A stretch of 64,000 bases of DNA, from assembly GCA_965279125.1 (NCBI GenBank), contig CBDIHL010000023.1:1-64000 (forward strand), written 5' to 3'. The notes beneath the pieces are model-generated. The model was not told where the DNA came from and did no database searches. It saw only the letters and a program-made list of their open reading frames with translations. Position 1 is the first letter of the stretch; each line of letters opens with the position of its first letter. The translations under genes and the position numbers were made by a program. Source of the stretch: Dinoroseobacter sp965279125 (GTDB taxonomy: Bacteria > Pseudomonadota > Alphaproteobacteria > Rhodobacterales > Rhodobacteraceae). Positions 35,636 through 44,728 of the stretch are shown piece after piece.

Positions 35636-38600
35636 CTAGCTGCTTTGCGACAGAAGTGCTACATTCCCGCCCGCCGCCGTGGTATCGACGCAGAGATGCC
35701 TCTCAAGCGTGAGGCGCTCGGTCAAATCGGCCTCCGAGAGCAACGGGATCAGCGCCCCGTCGCGCGCCGCGAGCGCTTGGCGGTAGGGCTTCAGCACCGC
35801 GTCGGGGGCGAAGCTGATCACCGCGTCAAAGCCTGTCAAAGCGCAAAGCGCGTCCGGCTGGACGCTTGCGGCCACCCCGACACAGCCCGCGCGGTCGGCG
35901 GCTGCGGTTTGCTGCGCCGTCGCCTCCGCCCCGGGCCCGAGGCAGAGGACAACCCCGCGCCCATACTCTGACAACAGGTTCGACTCGCCCGTGGGCCCCG
36001 GCAGGCTGTGCGCGCGCAAAGCTCTATGCGCAGGACGTTTTGCTGCGTTTAATGCTGTTTGCGCATCCGCCTCAGCGAGGGGGGCCGCGTCCACCACCAC
36101 CCGCTCGGCCCGTGCAAAGCGCGCCACATACTGCGGCCCACCTGCCTTCGGCCCGGTCCCGGACATCGCCTCGCCTCCGAAGGGTTGGCTGCCCACGACG
36201 GCCCCGATCTGGTTGCGGTTCACATAGATATTGCCGCAGCGGATTTTACCGACAACCTGTTGAACGCGATCATCAATTCGGCTGTGTATCCCGAAAGTTA
36301 ATCCGTATCCGGTGGCGTTTATTTCCGCGACGACCTTGTCCAAATCGCGCGCCTTGTACGTCGCGATATGCAGCACGGGGCCGAAGACTTCGGCTTGCAG
36401 ATCTGCGATCCCGTCGACCTTGATCACGCTCGGGGCGATGAAATGGCCTGCCTCTGGCACCGACAATTCCTTGAGGACCCGGCCCTGCGCGCGCGCCGCC
36501 TCGATATGCGCCGCGATCCCGGCTTGGGCCTGCGCCGTGATCACCGGGCCGACATCCGTTGCGACCTCCCACGGATCGCCCAAGCGCAACTCGTCCATCG
36601 CGCCGTAGAGCATCGACAGGATCGTATCTTGTACATCGTGTTGAATATACAAAACCCGCAAGGCCGAGCATCTTTGCCCCGCCGATTGAAACGCCGAGGC
36701 CACGATATCGCGCACCGCTTGTTCCGGCAGGGCCGTGCTGTCCACGATCATCGCGTTCAGCCCGCCGGTTTCTGCGATCAAGGGCGCGGTTGGCGCGGCG
36801 TTGTCGGCCATCGCGCGGTTGATCCGCTGCGCCGTTCCGGTCGATCCGGTGAAGCACATGCCATCGAGCGGCAGGGCCGTCAGCGCCGCGCCCACATCCG
36901 CGCCGTCGCCGGGCAGCAGGGTTAAGGCCGTCGCCGGAACTCCCGCCGCGTGCATCAAGCGCACGGCGAAATCTGCGGTCAGGAGGGTCGTTTCGGCGGG
37001 TTTGGCGAGCACCGCGTTGCCCGCCGCCAGAGCCGCTGCGATCTGGCCCGTGAAGATCGCCAGTGGGAAATTCCAGGGGCTGATACAGCCGAAGACCCCT
37101 CGCGCGGGCGCATCAAGGCGCTGCGCCTCATCCGCATAGAACCGCAAGAAATCAACGGCTTCGCGGATTTCGGCCACGCCATCGCGCAGGGTCTTTCCGG
37201 CCTCGCGCGCCAGCAGCGCCAGCAATTCGCCGGTATGCGCTTCATAGGCATCCGCCACCGTGCGCAACACGTCGCCACGCGCCGCAGCATCCGCGCCCCA
37301 TGGTGAGGCCGCCTCAAACGCAGCGCCCACATCTGCGACCGTGGCCAACTGAACCGACCCCAACAGGTCCGACGGCACCGCTGGATTCCAGACCTCGCGC
37401 ACCGCGCCGGACCCGCCAAGGGCCTGCCATGTCACCGCCTTAAACGGCGCGCGCATCGCCTCGAGCCGCCCTACATCGCCCGCCTCGGTCACGTTCCAGC
37501 CTTGCGAGTTGCGCCGCCCCGGAAAGATGTCGCCGGGCGAGGTCACTGCAGGCCCGTCGCCCGCCGCCGCAAGCGCTAGAAACGGGTCTGCGGCCACAAC
37601 CGACGGGGGCACCCGCGCATCCACGATCTGGTTCACAAACGAGCTGTTTGCCCCATTTTCCAATAACCTACGCACCAGATAGGCCAGCAAATCGCGGTGC
37701 GCGCCCACCGGCGCATAGATCCGGCAGCGCACCGGATCCTCGGCGCGCAGCACATCATAGAGCGCGCGGCCCATGCCGTGCAGGCGCTGAAACTCGAACG
37801 TGTCGCGGGCCTCGGTCATCGCCAAAACCGCGGCCACGGTTTGGGCGTTATGCGTGGCAAATTGCGGATAGATGCGGTCGGTCATGCCGAGCAATTTCGC
37901 GGCACAGCACTGATACGACACGTCCGTGGCGACCTTGCGGGTGAAGACCGGGAAATCGTCGAAGCCTTCGACCTGAGCATGCTTGATCTCGGTGTCCCAA
38001 TAGGCGCCCTTGACGAGGCGCACCATGATGCGGCGGTCCAGCGCTTCGGCCAGCGCGTAGAGCAAGTCGAGAACCGGAGCCGCGCGCTTGCCATAGGCCT
38101 GCACGACCACGCCAAAGCCGTCCCATCCGGCGAGGCTGTCATCGCCCAGAACCGCCTCGATCACGTCGAGCGACAGGTCCAAGCGATCCGCTTCTTCCGC
38201 GTCGATGTTCAGCCCCATGCCAGCGGCTTTTGCAGCCCGTGCGAGGTCCAGCACAACCGGCACCAACTCTGCCATGACGCGCTCTTTCTGCGCAAACTCA
38301 TAGCGCGGATGCAGCGCCGACAGCTTGATGGAAATGCCGGGATTATCGCGCAAATCCGGTGATTTAGCCTCCGCTGCCAGCGCCTTAATCGCGCCTTGGT
38401 AGGCGGTCAGGAACGCCTGCGCATCGCGTGCCGTCATCGCGGCCTCGCCCAGCATGTCGTACGAGTAGGTGTAGCCCTTCGCGGCACTGGCGCGCCCGCG
38501 CGTCACCGCCTCGGCAATCGTCTGGCCCAGCACGAACTGCGCGCCCATCTCGCGCATCGCGCGGCCCACTGCCGTCCTGATCACCGGTTCGCCGAGGCGC

Positions 38601-39079
38601 TTGACGGCCCCGCGCATCACGCCCGCCATGCCCTCGCCGTCGCTCAGAACCTTGCCCGTCAGCATCAGCGCCCAGGTGGAGGCGTTGACCAGCGACGAGC
38701 TGGATTTGCCCAAATGCGACCCCCAAGCCGAGGGCGCGATCTTGTCCTCGATCAGCGCGTCCATGGTGTCGGCGTCGGGCACCCTGAGCAGGGCTTCGGC
38801 GAGGCACATTAGCGCCACGCCCTCGCGCGTGGACAGCCCGTATTCGGCGAGGAACACATCCATCAAGCCGGGGCGGTCATCGGCTCGTATGGCGGCGACG
38901 AGCTTGGCGGCATGGGCCACCGCAGCCTCGCGTTGCTCGAGCGAAGGGGCGTTGGTTTGCAGGTGCGCGATCACGTCTCCTTCTGGAGCAAGATGGGCGG
39001 CGCGGATGGCGGAGCGGTGTGTGGCAAGGGACATGGCGGGAACTCGCTGATGAGAGGGCGTTGAGGCTGAGTATGTCAT
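35636..39079 (-). CDS. putA: Bifunctional proline dehydrogenase / 1-pyrroline-5-carboxylate dehydrogenase PutA
   Basis: PutA oxidises proline to glutamate in two steps with substrate channelling. The protein (about 1147 residues) has a PRODH barrel (DAEEADRLDLSLDVIEAVL, MVRLVKGAYWDTEIKHAQ, QFATHNAQTVAAV, EFQRLHGMG) and then an ALDH domain with ISPWNFPLAIFTGQIAAALAAGN, CFTGSTGTAQRIN, IAETGGLNAMIVDS and the nucleophile in FQSAGQRCSALRVLYIQ. No N-terminal ribbon-helix-helix repressor domain is seen. Starts at 39079 (MTYSAS) and 39034 (MSLATH) are both possible, neither with a strong ribosome site. It is divergent from the lrp-like gene. Confidence 0.95.
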   Translation of the reverse strand: MTYSASTPSHQRVPAMSLATHRSAIRAAHLAPEGDVIAHLQTNAPSLEQREAAVAHAAKLVAAIRADDRPGLMDVFLAEYGLSTREGVALMCLAEALLRVPDADTMDALIEDKIAPSAWGSHLGKSSSSLVNASTWALMLTGKVLSDGEGMAGVMRGAVKRLGEPVIRTAVGRAMREMGAQFVLGQTIAEAVTRGRASAAKGYTYSYDMLGEAAMTARDAQAFLTAYQGAIKALAAEAKSPDLRDNPGISIKLSALHPRYEFAQKERVMAELVPVVLDLARAAKAAGMGLNIDAEEADRLDLSLDVIEAVLGDDSLAGWDGFGVVVQAYGKRAAPVLDLLYALAEALDRRIMVRLVKGAYWDTEIKHAQVEGFDDFPVFTRKVATDVSYQCCAAKLLGMTDRIYPQFATHNAQTVAAVLAMTEARDTFEFQRLHGMGRALYDVLRAEDPVRCRIYAPVGAHRDLLAYLVRRLLENGANSSFVNQIVDARVPPSVVAADPFLALAAAGDGPAVTSPGDIFPGRRNSQGWNVTEAGDVGRLEAMRAPFKAVTWQALGGSGAVREVWNPAVPSDLLGSVQLATVADVGAAFEAASPWGADAAARGDVLRTVADAYEAHTGELLALLAREAGKTLRDGVAEIREAVDFLRFYADEAQRLDAPARGVFGCISPWNFPLAIFTGQIAAALAAGNAVLAKPAETTLLTADFAVRLMHAAGVPATALTLLPGDGADVGAALTALPLDGMCFTGSTGTAQRINRAMADNAAPTAPLIAETGGLNAMIVDSTALPEQAVRDIVASAFQSAGQRCSALRVLYIQHDVQDTILSMLYGAMDELRLGDPWEVATDVGPVITAQAQAGIAAHIEAARAQGRVLKELSVPEAGHFIAPSVIKVDGIADLQAEVFGPVLHIATYKARDLDKVVAEINATGYGLTFGIHSRIDDRVQQVVGKIRCGNIYVNRNQIGAVVGSQPFGGEAMSGTGPKAGGPQYVARFARAERVVVDAAPLAEADAQTALNAAKRPAHRALRAHSLPGPTGESNLLSEYGRGVVLCLGPGAEATAQQTAAADRAGCVGVAASVQPDALCALTGFDAVISFAPDAVLKPYRQALAARDGALIPLLSEADLTERLTLERHLCVDTTAAGGNVALLSQSS

Positions 39080-39154
39080 TCGCTCTGGGCATGTTGCCTT
39101 CAATCGGGCAGAATGGCGGGCATCAGGCTAAATTTACGCCCCAAGGAATGCCCT

Positions 39155-39658
39155 ATGCCTAGCAAGCCGCCTTTGATCGGGCATATAGACCAGTTCGATC
39201 GTGCGATCCTCAAGCTGCTCGCCCTCGATGGGCGCATGCCGGTGACCGAGCTTGCCTCCAAAGTCGGCCTCTCGAAGACGCCGTGCCAAGTGCGGGTCAA
39301 ACGGTTGCAGGCCGAGGGATATATCCTCGGCTTTCGCGCGATGCTGAACCCCGGCAAGCTGGGCCTCGAGCATATCGCCTTTGTCGAGGTCCGCCTGACC
39401 AGCACCACCGAAGCGGCGCTGAAGGCGTTCAACCAAGCCGTCGCTCGCGTCCCGGAGATCGAGCAATGCCATATGATTGCCGGTGCCTTCGACTACCTCC
39501 TGAAGGTACGCACCAGCGATATCCGCAGCTACCGCGAGGTGCTGGGCGAGGTGATTTCGGCTTTGCCATACGTCGCGGGCACCTCTACCCATGTGTCGAT
39601 GGAGGCGGTCAAGGATGGGGCCGTTCTGGAAGGCGGGGAGGGCGCGATCGATGGCTGA
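39155..39658 (+). CDS. Lrp/AsnC-family regulator, likely PutR
   Basis: The 167-residue protein begins MPSKPPLIGHIDQFDRAILKLL. The winged-helix motif is GRMPVTELASKVGLSKTPCQVRVKRLQAEGYILGF; the RAM ligand domain follows (HIAFVEVRLTSTTEAALKAFNQAV, FDYLLKVRTSDIRSYREVLGE). Divergence from putA is the classical layout of PutR, a proline-responsive activator of putA. An AAGGAA site precedes ATG 39155. Its stop overlaps the pxpB start by eight bases, so the regulator is also translationally linked to the oxoprolinase genes. Confidence 0.93.
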   Translation: MPSKPPLIGHIDQFDRAILKLLALDGRMPVTELASKVGLSKTPCQVRVKRLQAEGYILGFRAMLNPGKLGLEHIAFVEVRLTSTTEAALKAFNQAVARVPEIEQCHMIAGAFDYLLKVRTSDIRSYREVLGEVISALPYVAGTSTHVSMEAVKDGAVLEGGEGAIDG

Positions 39659-40355
39659 GGGGCGCTGGCCGCAGGTGCGCACGATGGGCCTGTCGGGACT
39701 GCTGGTGCGGTTCGGCGATAGCCTCGACGCTGGGTCCAACAGGGCCGCGATTGCCTGCCAGGCGGGGCTAGAGGCCGAGGCCTGGCCGGAGGTTGACGAG
39801 ACGGCGAGTGCGCTGGCCTCGGTCTTTTTGCGGGTGGATTTGGCGCGCTATGACGAGGATGCGTTGATCGCGCGACTTGAGGGCTGGCTGGCCGCACAGG
39901 ACTGGACCGCGGCGGGCCTGCCGGAGGGGCGCAAGCTCTGGCATATCCCGGCGGTGTTCGGCGGGGATCATGGCCCGCAACTGGGCGAGGTTGCGGGGCT
40001 TGCGGGGGTGTCTGAGCGCGATGTGATCGAGGCGATTGCGGCGGAGCGGACGCGGGTGCTGACCTTGGGCTTTGCACCCGGACAGCCCTATCTGGGGATA
40101 TTGCCAGAACTGTGGGACCTGCCGCGCCAAACCGGCGTCACCGCGCAGGTGCCTGCGGGCGCTTTGGTGATTGCGGTGCGCCAGATGGTGCTGTTTGCGA
40201 ACCCGTCGCCGACCGGATGGCGGCAGATCGCGCAGACGGCATTTCGGTGTTTTGACGGCGCGGCGGCGGAGCCAATGCCCCTGCGCCCCGGTGACGAGTT
40301 GCGGTTTGAGCCGGTTGCGGAACTCGGCGCGCCGGCGCGGGCGGAGGCGATATGA
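39651..40355 (+). CDS. pxpB: 5-oxoprolinase subunit PxpB
   Basis: The 234-residue protein carries the KipI/PxpB features LLVRFGDSLDAGSN near the start, LWHIPAVFGGDHGPQL, and LGFAPGQPYLGILP. With PxpA and PxpC it forms the ATP-dependent 5-oxoprolinase that opens pyroglutamate to glutamate. It overlaps the lrp-like gene upstream (8 bases) and pxpC downstream (ATGA). Confidence 0.93.
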   Translation: MAEGRWPQVRTMGLSGLLVRFGDSLDAGSNRAAIACQAGLEAEAWPEVDETASALASVFLRVDLARYDEDALIARLEGWLAAQDWTAAGLPEGRKLWHIPAVFGGDHGPQLGEVAGLAGVSERDVIEAIAAERTRVLTLGFAPGQPYLGILPELWDLPRQTGVTAQVPAGALVIAVRQMVLFANPSPTGWRQIAQTAFRCFDGAAAEPMPLRPGDELRFEPVAELGAPARAEAI

Positions 40356-41374
40356 GCGGCTTTCTTGAGGTTCTGTCAGTGGGCCCGAGTGTCACCGTCC
40401 AGGACCAAGGCCGTATCGGACGGCTCGGCCAAGGCGTGGGACAGGGCGGGGCGGCGGATAAGCTGGCGCTATGCGAGGGCGCGGCGTTATTGGGCGGCTC
40501 CAGTGAGGCCGCAGCGCTTGAGATGGCGGGGATGGGCGGCAGCTTTCGGGCGACACGCGCGATCCGGATTGCGCTGACAGGCGCGCCGATGACCGCGACG
40601 CTCGACGGGCAACCGCTGCTGTGGAACGCCGCACACGCGATGCCGCAAGGCGCGGTGCTGCAAATCGGCGGGGTGCGCGCGGGCGTTTACGGCTACCTGC
40701 ATATCGGGGGCGGGATCGCAACCGAGCCGCTTTTGGAGGCGCGCAGCACTCATTTGCTTGCGGGCCTTGGGCGCGCCTTGCACGCGGGCGACACCTTGCC
40801 CTTGGGCGCGGACACAGGCGGGCCGACGGCCATCGCGCTCGACATCCCTGACCGCACCAAGGGCGGCACCTTGCGCGTTGTGGACAGCCTGCAAACCGAC
40901 CTGTTCAGCCCCGAAACCCAAGCCCGCTTCTACGCCACCGCCTTCACCCGCGACTCGCGCGCCAACCGGATGGGGGTGCGCTTGGCGTGGGAGGACGGGG
41001 AGGGGTTTTCCTCGGCAGGCCAACTCAACCTGCTCAGCGATTTCGCCATCCCCGGCGATATCCAGATGACCGGGGATGGTGCGCCTGCCGTGCTGTTGGT
41101 CGAGGCGCAAACCACGGCAGGCTATCCGCGCCTCGGCACCGTGCTGCCGTGCGATCTGCCGCGCGTCGCTCAAGCCAGCCTTGGCGCACCCCTCCAATTC
41201 CAACGCATTTTCCGCGCCGAGGCCCTCGCCATCCAACGCAAGGCCGACACCGCAGTCGCCACCCTCAAATCCCGCCTAAAACCCATCCACCGCGACCCGC
41301 GCGACATCCCTGATCTGCTGAGCTATCAACTCGTCGATGGGGTTATTTCCGCCGCTGAAAAGGACACGCCATGA
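40352..41374 (+). CDS. pxpC: 5-oxoprolinase subunit PxpC
   Basis: The 340-residue protein has the KipA/PxpC pattern: SVTVQDQGRIGRLGQGVGQGGAAD, GGIATEPLLEARSTHLLAGLG, FTRDSRANRMGVRL, and VEAQTTAGYPRLGTVLPCDLPRVAQ. It is joined by ATGA overlaps to pxpB upstream and pxpA downstream, as expected for subunits made in step. Confidence 0.94.
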   Translation: MSGFLEVLSVGPSVTVQDQGRIGRLGQGVGQGGAADKLALCEGAALLGGSSEAAALEMAGMGGSFRATRAIRIALTGAPMTATLDGQPLLWNAAHAMPQGAVLQIGGVRAGVYGYLHIGGGIATEPLLEARSTHLLAGLGRALHAGDTLPLGADTGGPTAIALDIPDRTKGGTLRVVDSLQTDLFSPETQARFYATAFTRDSRANRMGVRLAWEDGEGFSSAGQLNLLSDFAIPGDIQMTGDGAPAVLLVEAQTTAGYPRLGTVLPCDLPRVAQASLGAPLQFQRIFRAEALAIQRKADTAVATLKSRLKPIHRDPRDIPDLLSYQLVDGVISAAEKDTP

Positions 41375-42138
41375 GCCAATCCGTCGATCTGAACTCCGAT
41401 CTGGGCGAGGGCTATGGCCCCTGGACCATGGGCGATGACGCGGCCCTGATGCAGGTGATCACCTCGGCCAATGTGGCTTGCGGCGGTCATGCGGGCGACC
41501 CCGATGTGATGGCGCGCGCGATGCAGATGGCGCTTGAGAATGGCGTCGGGATCGGGGCGCATCCGGGCTTTGCGGACCGGCAAGGGTTCGGGCGGCGGCG
41601 CTTGCCCTTGAAGCGCGCTGAGATCGTCAATCTGATCCGTTACCAAGTGGGGGCCGCCGACGGAATGGCGCGCGCGCTTGGCGGGCACTTGCATCACATC
41701 AAGCTGCATGGGGCGCTCTCGAACATGGCCGCTGAGGATGCGGAACTTGCGCAGGACTGCTACGCGGCGGCGCTCTCGGTGGCGCCTGACGCGATCCTCA
41801 TGGCCCAAGCCGGGACGGGGATGGAGGCGGCGGCGAAAGCGCTCGGCGCCAAATGGGCGGGCGAGGTCTTTGCGGACCGGGCCTACAATGCCGACGCGAC
41901 CCTCGTGGATCGCAGCCTCCCCGGCGCGGTATTGCGCGACCCGGACGCGGTGGCCGCGCGCGTGGTCGAGATGGTCCAGACCGGCAGCGTCCCGATCCTT
42001 GGCGGGGGGCGTCTGGAGGTGGCCGTGGACAGCATCTGCGTGCATGGCGACACCGCCGAAGCGGTGAGCCTCGCCAAAGCCGTCCGTGCAGGGTTGGAAG
42101 GCGCAGGTATCACGCTCGCCCGCCTAACGGCCCGTTAG
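41371..42138 (+). CDS. pxpA: 5-oxoprolinase subunit PxpA (LamB/YcsF family)
   Basis: The 255-residue protein starts MSQSVDLNSDLGEGYGPW and contains SANVACGGHAGDPDVM, IGAHPGFADRQGFGRR and HLHHIKLHGALSNM, the metal- and substrate-site motifs of the YcsF family. Its C-terminal IQMQ-type region reads VDSICVHGD. It ends the lrp-pxpBCA run and overlaps the last codons of the converging small gene by four bases. Confidence 0.95.
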   Translation: MSQSVDLNSDLGEGYGPWTMGDDAALMQVITSANVACGGHAGDPDVMARAMQMALENGVGIGAHPGFADRQGFGRRRLPLKRAEIVNLIRYQVGAADGMARALGGHLHHIKLHGALSNMAAEDAELAQDCYAAALSVAPDAILMAQAGTGMEAAAKALGAKWAGEVFADRAYNADATLVDRSLPGAVLRDPDAVAARVVEMVQTGSVPILGGGRLEVAVDSICVHGDTAEAVSLAKAVRAGLEGAGITLARLTAR

Positions 42139-42470
42139 CGATTGCTATCGATCCATTTCGACATCAGCCCTTTGTCGCGAAAGCACTCCGGCGGAACCTG
42201 ACGGCGCTTCACGCGCGCGATCCGCTCGGCAAAGGCGACCTGCTTGGAGGACGGATAATTCGAGAATTGCGTCTGCGGCGCGCGCTTGTAATGGGCGTCA
42301 ATCCACTGCGACAGGCGGGCGCGATCGCTTTGCAACTCGGCGGGTAAATCAGCCTTGGCGCGCGCCGCCAAAGTGCGGGCGAATTGCAATTGCTTGGGCG
42401 TGGCAGGTTGCGCGGCCTGAACCGGGGCAGGGCGCGGGGCGGTGGGCAGATCAAAGAGGGTATGTTGCAT
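42135..42470 (-). CDS. Small protein with a duplicated KQ-FA-WID motif, likely SOS-controlled
   Basis: The 111-residue protein begins MQHTLFDLPTAPRPAPVQ. It then contains the same motif of about 36 residues twice: TPKQLQFARTLAARAKADLP...LSQWIDAH and SSKQVAFAERIARVKRRQVP...MSKWIDSN. It is basic, with no membrane segment. A GAAC-N7-GAAC LexA box lies 33-47 bases before ATG 42470. I do not know a function; the SOS box suggests expression after DNA damage. It is convergent with pxpA, overlapping by four bases. Confidence 0.75.
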   Translation of the reverse strand: MQHTLFDLPTAPRPAPVQAAQPATPKQLQFARTLAARAKADLPAELQSDRARLSQWIDAHYKRAPQTQFSNYPSSKQVAFAERIARVKRRQVPPECFRDKGLMSKWIDSNR

Positions 42471-42502
42471 GGGCAGGCTCCGTTCTCAGTCCTAGACACG
42501 TA

Positions 42503-42517
42503 GAACAAAGATAGAAC
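42503..42517 (-). promoter_or_regulatory. Alphaproteobacterial LexA (SOS) box
   Basis: GAACAAAGATAGAAC fits GAAC-N7-GAAC exactly, the direct-repeat LexA site of alphaproteobacteria. It lies 33-47 bases upstream of the small minus-strand gene, where LexA would block the promoter. Confidence 0.65.
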
Positions 42518-42560
42518 AAATGCAACATAAAGAGAACATCACGAGACTGCGATCTGTGAT

Positions 42561-44606
42561 TTACAGCGTTCGCACCAGTCTTAAAGCGTCATAAATCGCC
42601 GCATGGGTGTTGCGCGCCGAGACCGCGTCGCCGATGCGGTAGAGCGCGAATGTGCCGTCGGGATTGGCCCCAGCGGGCTGTGGATGTCCCGCGATCAGTG
42701 CGTCATAGGCCACCGCCCCAAGGTTCCGGCTGGCCGGGCGCAGATCGTGATAAAGGTCGTCATTCGGCAGAGTGCCGTAGTTGACCACCACCTGATCATA
42801 GCGCTTCTGCGCGGTGTGATCGGAGTAATCCGTGCCAATCGTCGCCGTCAGCTCGTTCCCGTCGCGCGCCACGCCCAAGAGCCGCTGTGTGACGGTGAAG
42901 GTCACGTCCTTGTCTTGCAGCGCGCGCATGTAAGGCACCAAATTCATCGCCATGATATCCGGCGCGAAGACGCGGTCCGGGGTCATCACCTCGACACTTG
43001 CGCCCGCCGAGGCGGCCACTTCTGCTGCCATCAAACCCGGATGATCCCCGCTTTCGTCATAGATCAAGACCCGCTCGGCTGGCTTCACATCGCCCGAGAT
43101 CAGGTCCCAGGCGCTGATGACATGGGAGGCTTCTGCGCCGCTTTCAAACAGCTCAAGGTTCGGCAGGCCGCCCGTTGCTATGATCATCACATCCGGCGAA
43201 AGCGCCTCAACATCAGTCACTTCCGCCCAGGTGTTAAAGTGAAACACCACATCGCGCGCCGCACATTGCGCCATCCGCCAATCTATGATGCCCAACATCT
43301 CCCGCCGTCGCGGGTTCTGCGCAGTCAGCCGAATTTGGCCCCCCGGATCGCCTTGCGCCTCGAACACCACCACCTCATGCCCGCGCTCAGCCGCCACCCG
43401 AGCCGCCTCCAACCCCGCAGGCCCTGCGCCGATTACGACAACCTTGCGCGGCACCTCTGCGGTCTCGATCACATGCGGCTGGCTCAGCTCGCGCCCGGTG
43501 GAGGGGTTGTGGATGCACAACGCCTCCCCCGCCTGATAAATCCGGTCCAGACAGTAGGTCGCCCCCACGCAAGGTCGGATATCATCCTCGCGCCCCTCGC
43601 GGATCTTCTGCACAATATGCGGGTCCGCCATATGGGCGCGGGTCATGCCGACCATGTCCAGAAGTCCCGCCTGCACCGCATGGCGCGCTGTCGCCACGTC
43701 CGGAATGCGCGACGCATGGAAGGTCGGCAGGCCCGTGGCCTTGCGCACCTCGCCCGCGAAATCCAGATGCGGCGCGCTGCGCATGCCTTGCACCGGGATC
43801 ACGTCGGTCATGGCCGGATCGGTATGGATGCGCCCCCGGATCACGTTCAGGAAGTCGATCTGGCCCGTGGCGGCGAGCCGTTTGGAGATGTCCAGGCCCT
43901 CCGCAGCCGTGATCCCGCCCTTCTGCGCCTCGTCCGCGGTGTAGCGAAAGCCGATGATGAACTCGGCCCCGACGCGCTTGCGGATCGCCCCCAGCACATC
44001 CATCGGAAACCGCATGCGGTTTTCCAGCGTATCAGCGCCATAAGGCCCGGTCAGATCATTGGTCAGCGGGGACCAGAGCTGGTCGAGGAGGTGGCCGTAA
44101 ACCTGCAACTCGATCCCATCCATGCCACCGGCTTTCATCCGCTCGGCGGCATCGGCGAAATCCTCGATGATCCGCGCGATATCCCAGTCTTCGAGCAGCT
44201 TGGGGAAGGCGCGGTGCGCCGGTTCGCGGTGCTTGGAGGACGAGACCGACGGCAACCAATCGCCCTTGTTCCAAGTTGTGCGACGGCCCAGATGGGTCAG
44301 CTGGATCATCACCGCGCAGCCATGTTCGTGGCAGCTATCGGTCAGGCTTTGGATCCACGGCACAACCGCGTCATCATAGGCGAGCACGTTGTTGAAGACC
44401 GGGGGGCTGTCGCGCGAGACGGAGGCCGAGCCTGCGGTCATCGCCAGCGCCACACCTGCCTTGGCGCGTTCCTCATGGTAGGCGCGATACCGCTCGGTGG
44501 GCATCCCGCCTTCCGGGTAGGCAGGCTCATGCGCGGTGGTCATGATCCGGTTGCGCAAGCGTAGGTGCTTAAGCTGATAGGGCTGAAGAAGGGGGTCGCT
44601 GGACAT
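42561..44606 (-). CDS. NADH:flavin oxidoreductase, DgcA/StcD-type N-demethylase
   Basis: The 681-residue protein has an N-terminal old-yellow-enzyme barrel (LFQP-like LLQPYQLKHLRLRNRI, IQLTHLGRRTTW, GMDGIELQVYGHLLDQLWSP, MVGMTRAHMADPHI). A 4Fe-4S cysteine set follows (CVGATYCLDR, CIHNP), then an FAD/NAD-binding half (VVVIGAGPAGLEAARVAAERG, VYD-like LIYDESGDHPGLMAAE). This is the layout of dimethylglycine demethylase DgcA and N-methylproline demethylase StcD. Closeness to putA favours N-methylproline, but the electron-transfer partners (DgcB-like) are absent here. ATG 44606 follows a frame whose upstream part is unsupported. Confidence 0.85.
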   Translation of the reverse strand: MSSDPLLQPYQLKHLRLRNRIMTTAHEPAYPEGGMPTERYRAYHEERAKAGVALAMTAGSASVSRDSPPVFNNVLAYDDAVVPWIQSLTDSCHEHGCAVMIQLTHLGRRTTWNKGDWLPSVSSSKHREPAHRAFPKLLEDWDIARIIEDFADAAERMKAGGMDGIELQVYGHLLDQLWSPLTNDLTGPYGADTLENRMRFPMDVLGAIRKRVGAEFIIGFRYTADEAQKGGITAAEGLDISKRLAATGQIDFLNVIRGRIHTDPAMTDVIPVQGMRSAPHLDFAGEVRKATGLPTFHASRIPDVATARHAVQAGLLDMVGMTRAHMADPHIVQKIREGREDDIRPCVGATYCLDRIYQAGEALCIHNPSTGRELSQPHVIETAEVPRKVVVIGAGPAGLEAARVAAERGHEVVVFEAQGDPGGQIRLTAQNPRRREMLGIIDWRMAQCAARDVVFHFNTWAEVTDVEALSPDVMIIATGGLPNLELFESGAEASHVISAWDLISGDVKPAERVLIYDESGDHPGLMAAEVAASAGASVEVMTPDRVFAPDIMAMNLVPYMRALQDKDVTFTVTQRLLGVARDGNELTATIGTDYSDHTAQKRYDQVVVNYGTLPNDDLYHDLRPASRNLGAVAYDALIAGHPQPAGANPDGTFALYRIGDAVSARNTHAAIYDALRLVRTL

Positions 44607-44728
44607 GGGGGCCTCGTCGCTCGGCAGATGGGCAATAAGAACGCCAGATGTCAGGCCGGGGCAAGAGGTGGGTGGATTTCTTGTCGGTTCGGGATATGCC
44701 GTGCCAGGCAGATGACGCGGAGGGCCCC

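Noticed and set aside
42603..44564. 653-codon plus-strand open frame
   Set aside because: It lies fully antisense to the N-demethylase gene, whose motifs are clear; the product is compositionally biased and has no domain. It is a mirror frame of a GC-rich gene.
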